From Magnaporthiopsis rhizophila (Eukaryota > Ascomycota > Sordariomycetes > Magnaporthales > Magnaporthaceae): DNA of 64,000 nt. Location: assembly GCA_003049465.1 (NCBI GenBank), contig PYSS01000062.1, positions 155,139 through 219,138 on the forward strand, read 5' to 3'. Below, in pieces: positions 1 through 10,275 of the stretch (position 1 is the stretch's first letter; each line of letters begins with the position of its first letter). The translations under genes and the position numbers were made by a program. The notes beneath the pieces are model-generated. The model was not told where the DNA came from. It did not search any database and saw nothing but the letters and a program-made list of their open reading frames with translations.

Positions 1-1
1 G

Positions 2-763
2 CTGGACTGGGACCTGAAGCTCAAGGAGCGCAAGGGCATCGTGTCCAAGGAGGTCGGTCTGTACCGCGCCCGCGGCGTCTCGGCCTGGGCCGACGAGGCG
101 CCCCTGGGCAGCGTCCTGGCCGACCAGGCCGCGCTGCGCGACCGCTTGGCCGCCGACTCTGAGGTTCGCTTCAGCGACGACGGCGAGCTCATCGCCGAGC
201 AGGACCGCGTCCCCGTCGAGAAGCCGATGCCGCGCACCACGCCGGCCGACGAGCAGAACGACGTCCGCCGCCTCGACCGCGCCCTCGACCGGACGCTCTA
301 CCTCGTCGTCAAGGGCAGGGACGGGACCTGGCAGTTTCCGAGCGGCAGCATGTCGACCGAGGAGAATCTGCACGAGGTGAGCTGCTCAAGACGAAAATGG
401 CATTCGGTTTCATTTGGAACATGCTAACCCTCGTGTTTGTTTGCTTTCTTTCGTCCGCCCAAAAAGACCGCCGCGCGTGTGCTGGAGCAGGCCGCCGGCG
501 TAAACATGAATACGTGGATCGTGGGCCGCGTGCCCATCGCGCACCACGTCGTCGAGCCTATTCTCGATAAGGACTCCTCGGCGGTCAAGGTCAAGGGGTC
601 CAAGACCTTCTTCCTCAAGGGCAGGATCATGGCGGGGCAGGCCGACATCAAGGACAACAAGCTCGGCGTGTCCGACTTCAAGTGGCTGACGCAGGAGGAG
701 CTGAAGGAGCAGCTTCCCGCCGCCTACTACCGCAGCATCAGGAACATGCTGGCCGAGCGCTGA
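2..763 (+). CDS. MRPL17: Mitochondrial large-ribosomal-subunit protein mL46 (3' part)
   Basis: The reading frame is open from the window edge, so the 5' end with its mitochondrial targeting peptide lies outside. The visible part has a Nudix-like fold stretch (RTLYLVVKGRDGTWQFPSG, then ENLHE joining TAARVLEQAAG across the intron), characteristic of mL46, which is Mrpl17 in yeast. One intron at 377-466 (GTGAGC donor, GCTAAC branch point, AAAAAG acceptor) restores the frame in phase 0. The protein ends NMLAER, with TGA at 761-763. mL46 sits in the mitochondrial 54S subunit and has lost Nudix hydrolase catalysis in its family. The gene is convergent with pex26; an AATAAA at 878-883 is a plausible polyadenylation signal. 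Family assignment is confident; the true start cannot be seen. Confidence 0.88.
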
Positions 764-1076
764 AAGAGGAGCTCGAGAGCCTGGAGATGGGATGTCTGGA
801 AATGACACGAAAACGAGCCCTATGCCTGTATATCACTCTCTCAAGTCATGTCTTCACAGCTGTGCATTATGGCGTGTAATAAAAACACACACACACTACC
901 GGTCCTCATCCGGTCGTTGTCCGTTCATGATTAAACCAGCGCGCACGTATCATTCTCGTGAAACTTAAACCAGATACACAAAGGGAACTAATGTTGAAGA
1001 ACAGGGCCTAGGCCTGGAGAGATGCAGACTCAGACATGCCCAAGTAACGGAGGACTTGAAAAAGAAAAATCCGAAC
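764..1076. other. Convergent intergenic spacer mL46/pex26
   Basis: This spacer of about 310 bases holds the two 3' untranslated regions. AATAAA at 878-883 fits polyadenylation of the upstream gene. Nothing else is recognised. Confidence 0.6.
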
Positions 1077-2564
1077 TCATAGATATGTGGCCGTGGCGCC
1101 CATGCGAGCCGTCGTCTTGACCTTATCCCACGAGGTCCTCAGAATCCGTGATACCCTCTCCCTGATCCTCTGGTTGCTGAGCATGGCGAGGAGCCCGACA
1201 ATAAACGCCAGCATGCGCAGCACCACCGTTGGGTTGGACGCTATTGACGAGGTCATGCCCTCGACGATCAGCCTCCGGATATTAGATATTATGATTGCGG
1301 CGCGCGCCCCGACCGAAAGCGGAGCCACCACCGCTTTGCTCTTCTCGTGCGGTTTGGACGCGTGAGTCGCCGACGACTTGCGTCTAACCCTTCCTCCTCC
1401 TGCGCTGCCGCTGCTGGGCGAGTGGCGATGCTTGATCACGGCGCCGCCGCCGGAATTCGGGGTGGCCTCGATGCCGTAGTCGACCTCGCTGCCGCCCTGG
1501 TGGTCCCTGCGGAGGCGGTCGTGCTCGAGCCGCCTCCTCTCGTGCTCCTCGTTCTCGGCGCGCAGGCGGCGGGCCTCCTGCAGGTCCTCGCGCAGCTGCT
1601 CCTCCTGGCGCTCGCGCTCAGCGCGCTCCTGCCTCTCCTGCTCCTGCTGCTCCTCCTGCAGACTCGAGAGGGCCTGTAGGAAGGCCTCGCGGCGCTCCTC
1701 GTCCAGCACGGAGCTGACGCTGATGAACTCGCGCGCGTAGTCCCACTCGTTGTTCCGGATCAGCACGTGCAGCGTGTACAGCTCCAGGATCTTGACCCGC
1801 GCGTTGAGGTCGCGGGGCGTGTCGGCGCCGCTGGTCGAGCTCTTGAGGGGAGAGCGGTGCCTCCGTCTCGGCGTGACGGGTGCGGCCGGGGTCCCCTGGC
1901 CGAACCTGCTCGAGAGGTCGAGGCTGGGCGCGTTCGACGAAGCGAGGTAGCTCTCCAGCTTCTTCTGGTTCAGGCTCTGGTTCGTGGCGTGGGCGAGAAG
2001 GAGGGTGGCCCTGGCAATAGGAGCGGTGGGCGATTAGCAACGAGAAAGCGGAGACTAAGGTATCATTGCAGTTTGCGCAACTTACAGGTTGATTACAACG
2101 TCAGAGTCCACGTCTCCCTCGACTCCGTGGTATCCATTCCGGACAACCTCCTCCCAGATGGCGCCGTCGCGCACCTTGGTGCAGATCGCCCTCCACTCCT
2201 GCGTGCCAAAGCTGGCCTTGCCCTCTTCTGGATGCAGCTCGACAATGGCATTCAATGTGGTGAGGTATAAACTCCACACTTTTACCCTTGTGGTGCGTGA
2301 GGCTTTGGCGACTGGGGCGGGCTCCACGGCATCTTCCTCTCCAGGCACTGGTATTGGCGTGACGAGCGGAAGGACGGTCGACAGGGCTTCGGGCAGGCGG
2401 CGCGTTAGGAAGAGGGTTGACGCCTGGCGGTACGTCTTGGAGACGCTAGAGGTCGAGTGGCGCGACGAGTTGGATGATGTGAGGGACGAGATGGAGGACC
2501 TGAAATTGAAGGCTTCGGAAGCCGTCGGGCTGAGAGTGGCGGTGGGTGATCCGGGGAATGCCAT
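1077..2564 (-). CDS. pex26: Peroxisomal membrane peroxin Pex26 (filamentous-fungal type)
   Basis: Two exons (2564-2086 and 2010-1077) with a 75-nt intron (donor GTAAGT, branch GCTAAT, acceptor GCCAG) give 470 residues. The N-terminus is Ser/Thr-rich, followed by KTYRQASTLFLTRRLPEAL, a TPR-like helical segment (VKVWSLYLTTLNAIVELHP; LYTLHVLIRNNEWDYAREF), a Glu/Arg/Gln-rich coiled coil at about 285-340, a basic Ser-rich linker and one transmembrane helix near the C-terminus (TVVLRMLAFIVGLLAMLSN). This tail-anchored layout matches fungal Pex26, the peroxisomal anchor for the Pex1/Pex6 ATPases that recycle the Pex5 receptor. The start at 2564 is chosen because the upstream open frame has no conserved sequence. 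The family call rests on remembered fungal Pex26 motifs and architecture. Confidence 0.8.
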
Positions 2565-4198
2565 TGCGATAGCTTGTGTGGCTATATTTGACGTGGCCTG
2601 CGTCCTCGATGTCTTGCAAGGCCCGTAATGGGCTTTTTTGTCCGCGGTTGGCGTGGCCGAATCGGCAATGCTTAGGCACGTTTGTTGGGCGGTGACAACA
2701 AGAGAGAGTTGTATACAAGCGCGTATACGATGATGTCGAGAATTTGGTGACCAAACAAATGCAGCAAAGCGCTCCCTGTCCTCCTCACACCGGCGAAACA
2801 GAGTAAACAAGCATGTGTCGGTATTGGAGGGAGAGAAATGGCGTGTGCGGGTTTGGCATTGACAGTCAGTAATTCAACGGGCGTGAGCGCGAGCAACAGC
2901 AACTGCAGGTTGTCGAGGCGTGCATCGCGTTGAATTCCAGTGGATTTGGCAAGCTTGTGTTGTGTGGAGAGAACAAAAAAAAAATTACCGGGCCACATGG
3001 CTGGCTGGAGCGAGTCGGTTTTTTGCCTCGGCTCAAAATGACGAAGCCGTTTTGATCGAGCCGGCCGGGATGGGGCCTCTGCCAGCCCCTCCAGTGGAGA
3101 TCTCGGGCTGCGTGCTCACGAAATGGCCCCAGCCCGGAGATTACCTGTGCGTCGTGGCGAGCAAATCGCCGCCGCCGTCTCGGGTTTGTCTTCTCGTCCC
3201 TGAATAATAATCTACAGGCAGCCAACCCAGAGCAAGCAAGCACAGTCAGACTGCATGTTGTTTGTTCCGCGTGTAAATGGTATATAAACACCGCTAGCAG
3301 CTCTCTAGCGTCCAGCCACATTCGTTGTCCGCTCCTTCTTCTGACCATGCAGCTCCTGAGTTCTGACGTTGTGCAGGGGGCCGTGGCCTAGGGGTCGGGA
3401 GGGCCAGATCGGGAACCCCTCCGTAGCAGGTGACCAATACGCATTAGACGGGCCTATCCACACTAATTCAGGAGGGACGACGCCGAGACCGCCGCCCGTT
3501 GCGCTTTTCTATACGCCGAACACGCCGTACACCGGTGGACCTCATAGAGAGTTATGGTGAGGCGAGACGGGCTGGAAACCAGACAACATCAGAGTACCTA
3601 TCTCCATGTCAACCGAGGCAGAACCGAATGACGTATGTACTTACCTACCTATCTCCCTACCTAGGTATCTTAGTACATTCATCTAGCATTTCAAGTCCCT
3701 ACACGTCTACAAGTCTCAGTGCCCTAAACATCATCCTCCTCATTGCCCACCCTCCACCATAAAACGGGCAGAAACTCTTTTGCCATCATCCCGCCAACTT
3801 TTATAATAAGGGAGCAGGTCGATGGTAGCAGGAAGACTTCACATATACATTTGGAAGAGGGAGCACAGCCAAAAGCCTGTCGTGGAGCCGGCCAACGACT
3901 AAATTTGCTCGCCAACAGCCAGGTCTTTTTCGATCCCGACGGGATCTCAATGAGGATACTGGGCTAGGTGGAGTTGTAGAGGTCAGTCTGGGGAAGCCCC
4001 CACTTTTGACAAGTGATGCCTTCCATGTTTGGCAAGAAGGACCCTGGATGGTCCTCCATCCGCCTCCGGGAGCCTCCACCTCAACTAAAGGATCGGCCTA
4101 TCTGAGCATACCTACCCGCCACTTGCTCAACCGCCTTGGTATTCCTAGATTCCAACGTGGATAACCTTGCCGACATCACGACCTCGTGGGGTGTCACA
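2565..4198. other. Divergent intergenic region pex26/PARN-like
   Basis: About 1.6 kb containing both promoters. Open frames here are short and not protein-like. A TACCTA-rich stretch at 3639-3671 includes a perfect TACCTAGGTA palindrome at 3658-3667. No RNA gene was recognised. Confidence 0.55.
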
Positions 4199-6370
4199 AT
4201 GCGGCCTCCCCAGGATATTACGGCTGTCGATGCCGACAACTTCTGGGTATTGCTGCCAGAGGTGCTGGAGCACATTGCTGCTGCAGAGTACATTGGGCTG
4301 GACCTCGAGATGACGGGCATCCGCCTCAAAGACGGGATCTCGGGCCGACAAGAGAAGCTCAACATCGACGAGTACTACGCCGCAGGCGTCGAGGCTGCCA
4401 CAGCCTTCCAGATTCTCGAAGTTGGAATCACATGTCTCAGATACCGGTCAGAGGACAGTGAGTCTTGTTTCGCCTAGCATCGTCTCATCCCCACGTGTTC
4501 CGGTTTTCGCAGACAACTTGCTCATTTCCTCTTCCCACTCCGCCTAAAGAGTCCTACCACTGGAAGAGCTACAATTTCCAGCTCGCGCCGTGGTATCTTG
4601 GCCACGAGCCAAGCAATGTTGCCTTAGCCAAGGTCTTGGATCGCAGGTTCTCCCTGTCCAGCAACACGGTCGACTTCCTGCGCGCCAGTCGAGGTGATAA
4701 CCTCCCGGACCGGGTCCTGAAGAAAGGCATCGCGTACTTGAGCCGGCAAGAGACCCAGGATGCATACGACAACTTCATCGACCCGGACGCACGAGGGACT
4801 CTTGCCGCCATCAACATAGATGGGGAGTCTCCTGCCATGCGCGACTTTTACGCCGGCGTGCGCGGACAGATTACCAGCTGGCTGGCTGAGCTCGAATGGA
4901 ATAGCCAAGCCTACATCAACATCGAAAACCCACAGGGCGATCGCCTGACCACGCTGCAGACTCGACTGATCCACCAGCTCCTTGAGACCGAGTTCGCGAA
5001 GCAGGGCCTCCGAGGCAAACTCAAGTCCAACAGCTCGTTCATGCAGATTACAGTCAAGGGCACCGACGGTGATCTGGAGGAGGTAAGATATACCATCCAC
5101 ATTGGTGGTGATTATAAGGGACAGGGTATTAAAACATCACAGACTCTTTATCGCCGACTTTGCGGCCGTGAACTGGCCGTTCGGCACCAGACAGGTGTGT
5201 TTTATGTTTCTTCTTCTTCCTCTCACTCTCATGTCCTGTTGCCGACCTCACTCTAACAAATCTCAAGGGTTTCGATACGTCTTCGAGGCACTGGTTGGAG
5301 GTGATTTTGCGGAAGAGATCGACGTTCAGCTGCTACTCGGTCCCGGAACTCACTCGCCAGGCACTATCGACGCCATGGAACGCAAGCTTCAAAGCATCGA
5401 GAAGAGGGCCAAGGCCCGGGCTAGAGTGACTATTATTCACAACTCGCTCTTTGACCTGTGCTTCCTCTACCGCTCCTTCGTCGGGGACCTGCCGCAAACC
5501 TTGACGCAGTTCAAGCTCGACCTACAAGCTCTCTTCCCGAGACTTGTCGACACAAAGTACATGGCGACTCGAGATGGCCGCGAGCTCGACCCCGGCATGT
5601 CGCTTGACCAGCTCTACAGCACGGTTAAGCGCCAACGGTTTCCTCCGATTGCTCCGCAGATGTCTCCCACCAAGGTCTGCCACTACGCAGGCTATGACAG
5701 TGAGTAACAACCCAGTCCTGACATCTCCGAAACCCTACGATTAGCATGCGAGCAGAGGCGTGCTGACGTCTGAAAAGGCTGGATTACGGCAATGGCGTTC
5801 CTGAAGCTCTCATGGAAGTTTGGCCAAGACCGGAAACTTCGCAAGACCTAGGAGAGTCTTGAAAAGACCGGGAGTGTGGACCATACCAACTTTGGAAACT
5901 CTGTGCTCATCCCCATCGATACTGGTCATCTGATCGGCCAAGCAAGCCCGCGCGTCGTGTCCACCCTGCGTTGCCCGCGTTGTCCGTCTCGGCGCGCTGT
6001 ACAGGGACGCGGCCCGCAGACGCGGACAGCCGCCTCACGGAGTAGACGGGATTCCGAGCGGGCCGAAGTGAGCGGCGGTAACGCGGAGACTACAGCCGTG
6101 ACCGCAGAGCTCGAGCGGCTGAATCTTCTCGATGCTGACATCGGCAACCACATCGCCACTATTCCCCTTATCCCCAGCCCAGGCCCTGCGGTGCTGGAGA
6201 AGGCCGGCTCGGCGGCTATCCAGAAGGGCGGCCCTGTGGCGAAGGCTGACGAAGTGGCTAAACCAGCAGGCAGCCACGAGATCTTGCCGTGGGACTCGTG
6301 GCTGTTCAAAATGATCGGCGGCAAGATCCGCACTGTCAATGGGGGCGTCATTGATCCCTACAAGGCCTGA
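4199..6370 (+). CDS. PARN/CAF1-family poly(A) ribonuclease with an in-frame UAG
   Basis: Five exons: 4199-4457, 4550-5082, 5143-5194, 5268-5699 and 5778 onward. All four DEDD catalytic acids of a 3'-5' deadenylase are visible: D35 and E37 (DLEMTG), the Asp in HNSLFDLCFLY, and the Asp in HYAGYDSW. The helix GRELAVRHQTGFRYVFEALVG is formed only if the 60-nt and 73-nt introns are removed, which supports the model. An in-frame TAG at 5849-5851 is codon 450. Beyond it the same frame stays open for 172 codons and ends with LPWDSWLFKMIGGK and VNGGVID, a tail typical of fungal PARN-like proteins. So either a 449-residue enzyme retaining the whole nuclease core is made, or the stop is bypassed to give about 622 residues. 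The family removes poly(A) tails or trims small RNAs. The first acceptor (4549) and the ATG at 4199 are the least certain points. Confidence 0.8.
5842..5861 (+). promoter_or_regulatory. Hairpin presenting the in-frame UAG in an 8-nt loop
   Basis: In the mRNA, CAAGAC (5842-5847) pairs perfectly with GUCUUG (5856-5861). The loop is CUAGGAGA (5848-5855), with the A of UAG (5850) at loop position 3. The 6-bp stem and short loop resemble a tRNA anticodon arm. Loop UAG with U at -1 is the known preferred context for A-to-I editing in Fusarium and Neurospora sexual tissue. That this hairpin is an editing substrate is inference. Confidence 0.4.
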
Positions 6371-6842
6371 AGGCGGTTGTGGAGGATTCTCCTGAGGGAC
6401 GTTTGGGTCTTGTCGCAGGTCCGTCTTTGCTCTTTGTTGCATCTAGGCAAATGCCTTATGGTTCATGTCGACCACCGAGGTACGCAGGGAGATATCGTCA
6501 CAGGCATGTATGCCTGTGCGTCTTTGTTCTACGCATAGTGGCATGACCTTTTGCATCATCAAATTTAAGGGCTATTAGTATATGGTTAATCGGCGCAATG
6601 AGACATGACAGTTGGCGTGCGTGCCGTCCTTTCTTTATTATCCATCTAAGTGGTATCTCAACGAAGAACCAGATGCATTCTCTTAACCTCTTGCCCCACA
6701 AATTTATCACTCCTTATAACGCCGGATAACGCCAAGCATATGTGACTCCAGAGACTTCCGTCGCAGCGCATTTTAAAAAGTGCGCAGGGCTCATGCAGGA
6801 CACACGACACAGAGAGCGGCCCAGGGCCGGACCGCTCCGAGG
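6371..6842. other. Convergent intergenic spacer PARN-like/rds3
   Basis: About 470 bases with 3' untranslated sequence of both genes. It has AT-rich patches, and nothing else is recognised. Confidence 0.5.
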
Positions 6843-7340
6843 TCAGTGTGTCCTGTGTGTTTTCTTTTGGTAGAATAACTGTTCCCGGCGTTCTCAGTCA
6901 GCATCGGGGTCTGCACGTGTTCGGGGCTTTCAGAGAGCAGAGGCGTGTTCGATCGACTTACGTCAGTTCTCGAACTCCCAAGATTAATAATCTTGGGGCA
7001 TCCGTCCCTGTCCTTCTCCAGGCGTGTGCACTCGAAGCAGTAGAAAGCGTCCGATATACCCTGGTGTGGTTGACGCGGAAGTGTTAGTTGGCGATATCTT
7101 CAGACAGACAGATAGACAGACCCTTCCCCCGGGGCATTCTTCGCTCACCTCTCCACCGCACACGACACACTTGTTCTGGTAGTTTCCGAAGCTGCACTCG
7201 TCGCAGATGCGCACGAGCGTGGTCGGGCGGACGTAAGAATCGCAGACGGGGCACTTTCCGTCGCACTTGTCGCAGAGCCGGCCGATGGAGATGCCCGCCT
7301 GCTTCCGGCACATAACTAGATCGGGGTGGTGTCGCGACAT
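6843..7340 (-). CDS. rds3: SF3b subunit Rds3/Ini1 (PHF5A)
   Basis: Three exons (7340-7149, 7060-6962, 6878-6843), all joined in phase 0, give 108 residues, close to human PHF5A (110) and yeast Rds3 (107). The sequence begins MSRHHPDLVMCRKQAG and keeps the CxxC zinc-knot pairs (CDKCDGKCPVC, CDEC, CVVC, CFEC) and the invariant DRDGCPKIINLGSS. The last exon encodes only LFYQKKTHRTH, so the C-terminus differs from the GFKKR ending of the animal protein. Rds3 is a core U2 snRNP SF3b component that helps recognise the branch point in the nucleus. It is divergent from the pinin-domain gene. Splice sites are GTGAGC/CCAG and GTAAGT/ACAG. Confidence 0.95.
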
Positions 7341-8128
7341 GGTTGCGGATCAGGGCGGCCCGTGGCGCACGCGAGCTGTGCCGGGGAGACGGCTTGTGTC
7401 GCGTGTTTTCTTTCGGGATGGCCGCGGTATGTTGTTGCGTGTCTGCGCTATTGTCTCTCTCTCTCGAGAGATTGTATGATGACAAGGCCGACCAAGTTCG
7501 TGAGCAGAGGCAGAGTGCTGCTGGCGACGGCGATGTTTGGCGCGCCTTACCGTCCTGGGTCGTTGGAAAATTCGACGCGGTTCCGCCGTGAAAGTCAGCA
7601 GCTCCTGACGCACAGGGCGTCCGTCATACTGAGCGGGCGCACGGGCTGGTGGGGCGAATCGTGCCGCCGCTGCCCGCTGCACGGGCTAAGAGCTTGGAGC
7701 TCCTGGGAGTGCCGTCAGCCACCTGTGGGGCCGCGAACAAACGTCAACTGCACCAACGCAAGCTTCCTTTCCTCTCCCACCTGTTCGTCTTCCATGTACT
7801 GGCCGATGCTGTCCGAAAACGGCTTCCGGAAACCGAAATTGAATCAAATCTTGGGAATATAACGGGCAGGACATCCTGGGCTCGCGGCAATAGGTCACCC
7901 GACGCCGACGCAACTGGCTTGTCCAGGGGCTAAAACCTAACCCAGCTTCTACGGTTCATGAAGCCTAACCCAGCCTCGTCGATATTAAAACCAGGTTCAG
8001 CTTCGTGGACACTTAAACCTACACATCTTGTCGATGCTAAAACCGTACCAGCCCGTCGATATTTGTGCCCATGTCGCCCAGCCAGCTGTAAGGACCAGCT
8101 ATATCTGCACCTCGAAGCCTAGCGCCTC
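7341..8128. other. Divergent promoter region rds3/pinin-like
   Basis: About 790 bases shared by two genes transcribed away from each other. Besides a degenerate tandem repeat near 7931-8063 I see no coding sequence. Confidence 0.55.
7931..8063 (+). repeat. Degenerate tandem repeat, about five units of roughly 24-30 bp
   Basis: The phrase TAAAACC recurs with drift (7931, 7985, 8014 as TTAAACC, 8038). It is usually followed by an AACCCAGC or ACCAGC block and by a TCGTCGATATT or GTCGATGC block. The units have diverged, so the array is old. It lies 65-200 bases before the pinin-like ATG. Confidence 0.5.
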
Positions 8129-9318
8129 ATGGCGATGGAAAGCAGACCCGCCCCTGACGCCAACGCCTCATTGGCCGACCGCGTCATCAACATCCAAGAC
8201 CCGGTTATCGAGTCCGAAGGCCCTAACATCAAGTCGGGGGACCATGACGACGACGGACCTCTAAAGAGGAAGGCTTCCTCCCCTTCACACAATTTTGAGG
8301 ATGACGTAAAACCAAAGAAACCGAGGCTTCCCAGTCGGTCGCGATCGCGCAGTCGCAGCCCTTATCGGCGGCGTGACCAACGCCATGACCGGTACCGGGA
8401 CCGGGACCGGGACTGGGATCGGGATGGCCAGCGCGAACGAGACAGACAGCGCGACATGGACCACTACTACCAGCCTACGGCAAGGAGAGGGATGGAACCA
8501 CCGCCGGCGCGTGAACGTGAGCGTGAGCGTGAGCGTTTGCAGGAGCCGGACCGTCGGCCGCCGCTCTCAACGGAGGAGAAGAAGCGTGGCCAACGTTTCT
8601 TCAGGGGCCTCCTGAGCAGTCTGAACCGGGAGCCCAGAGCCGCGCAGCAGAAGCATCGCGATGAAATCGAGCGGAGGCAGAAGGAGAAGGCAGAGCAACG
8701 AAGGGTCGCGGACGAGAAACGCAAGGCCGCAGAGGGCGAGCGCAGGAAGAAGCTCGCGAGGCTGGAGCCGATCCGGAAGGCCGAGCAGATTGAGTTTGAC
8801 CAACGGGCGGTATGACGATACTCTTGTCCACCATCCCAGACGTCTTGACAAGGCTCACTGACATCGTTTTTTTCTTTCTACTTTTGTCTGACCGCTAAGA
8901 TGCGCACACGCCACTCAAACTTAGTCGCACAAGCCTACAGCCTCAAGACTAAGAGCGGACCCCCGATTGTAAGACATCAACCCCTATGCTCCAGTGACTT
9001 TTGAATCGACTTATCATGCTGAGTTAGATTTTTGCCTCATAGTACTTCCAACCATGGGAGATGACCAAGAAGCAAGAGGACACTGTCGATAGGCAGGTCC
9101 TCGAGGCTGAAGAGACGGTGGCGCGAGAGACGCGCGCGTTCGAACGCAGGAAGCAGCAGAGGCTTGCGGATCTGCGTGGCCCGTCCCCTCAACCCACAAC
9201 CAAGTCCGTCGACACGAATCTTACGGCTGCCACCAATCCCTCACCTCCCGCACCTGGTTTGGACAAGGACGGCGACGTTGAAATGGTTGTGACGGAGGAC
9301 GAGACGCTGGTCTACTGA
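8129..9318 (+). CDS. Pinin/SDK/MemA-domain nuclear protein
   Basis: Three exons (8129-8809, 8900-8968, 9043-9318), all phase 0, give 341 residues. Residues about 65-140 are rich in RS, RD and RE dipeptides, like splicing factors. From about 150 comes the pinin/SDK/MemA domain: STEEKKRGQRFFRGLLSSLNRE, a long basic helix, then, across the introns, MRTRHSNLVAQAYSLKTKSGPPIYFQPWEMTKKQ. The 69-nt middle exon is required for the domain to be continuous. Pinin relatives act in pre-mRNA splicing and exon-junction complexes; a nuclear role is inferred from the family and RS-like composition. The ATG at 8129 is used; MESRP two codons later is an alternative start. Confidence 0.85.
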
Positions 9319-10275
9319 TTGAAGACTCAAATTAGCTTGGATACACGCCCTCCGTAGTTTGTGCGCTATACTTCTATCTCTGATTGCAATTATTCCCGAA
9401 CCTACCTACCGGCGTATCTCGAATATTGTCCCCAGCGAACTTTGTGACGCATTGTTGGACTTTCGGGCTTGGCGGGCTTTGATCGGACAAGGTACAAGGG
9501 TCATGCGACTGCTCGTTGTGTCGTTCCCCATGCTGTCAGGCCTTACTACGCCGCGATGAGGGGAATTCAAGTTTACTGGAATATGAAGTCTGTTATTTCT
9601 GATGAAAGCCTGTCGTATTTACATACCGTTCCCCTGGGTTTGACTACAACCCGTGCCTGACTCTCTGTCCGATACGGTTTGCCCCTATATAAAGATCCCT
9701 GTGGCAGCCCCGGCGAGCTACCTAGAAGCGCAAGCGACTCGTTGAGTTGTATGGCGGAGACGAAACATGCGTTCGTTTGTAGTGGCGACCAAATGGCGTG
9801 CCAGTCGAGTCCACATAAGACGGACTCTCCCGGGTCCACAATCGAGGATGTTTCTCATGCAGCGGCCGACGCCTTGCCCGTACAAAGCTTGTCACTGGCG
9901 AGGTCCGAGGATCCCCAGGCTTGGCCGCCTCCTGTCCGGGGCCGCTGCCCCTTTTGGTTCAATGCGATTATACCGACTCGCCTCCTGGGGACCCATGTTT
10001 ATGGCGACTTCACCGGGGTGTCCGTCTCTGGGGGCGTTTGCTGGATATAAAAGGACATGGCGGCACGCTGGCCCAAGGGAAAAAAAAAAGACTTGGACCT
10101 CACCCATCGCACGGTTCACTGCCTTTCTTTCTATCTTTGGTCCTTTCCATTCCTTCATTTTTTGTTGTTTTTCTGTTTCGTTCACTCTCTTTTTGTCCCC
10201 TTCCATTCCTTTTTCATGGGGTTTATCTTATCTTGACTTAACCGACTCGCCGGAACCCATCTCCACTGTGCAACC
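9319..10275. other. Intergenic region with epoxide-hydrolase promoter
   Basis: About 960 bases between tandem + genes. The last 250 bases look like a strong promoter, with a TATA box and a pyrimidine-rich leader. The rest shows nothing clear. Confidence 0.5.
10046..10053 (+). promoter_or_regulatory. TATA box of the epoxide hydrolase gene
   Basis: TATAAAAG lies 223 bases before the ATG. It is followed by a long CT-rich tract (about 10118-10225), typical of the transcribed leader of highly expressed fungal genes. Confidence 0.55.

Noticed and set aside
2866..3348. 160-codon frame on - upstream of pex26
   Set aside because: Low-quality composition, no motif, and position in the pex26 leader; treated as noncoding.
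5818..5851. Possible intron removing the in-frame TAG of the PARN-like gene
   Set aside because: It would be only 34 bases, with a poor GTTTGG donor, and it would shift the frame away from the conserved C-terminus.
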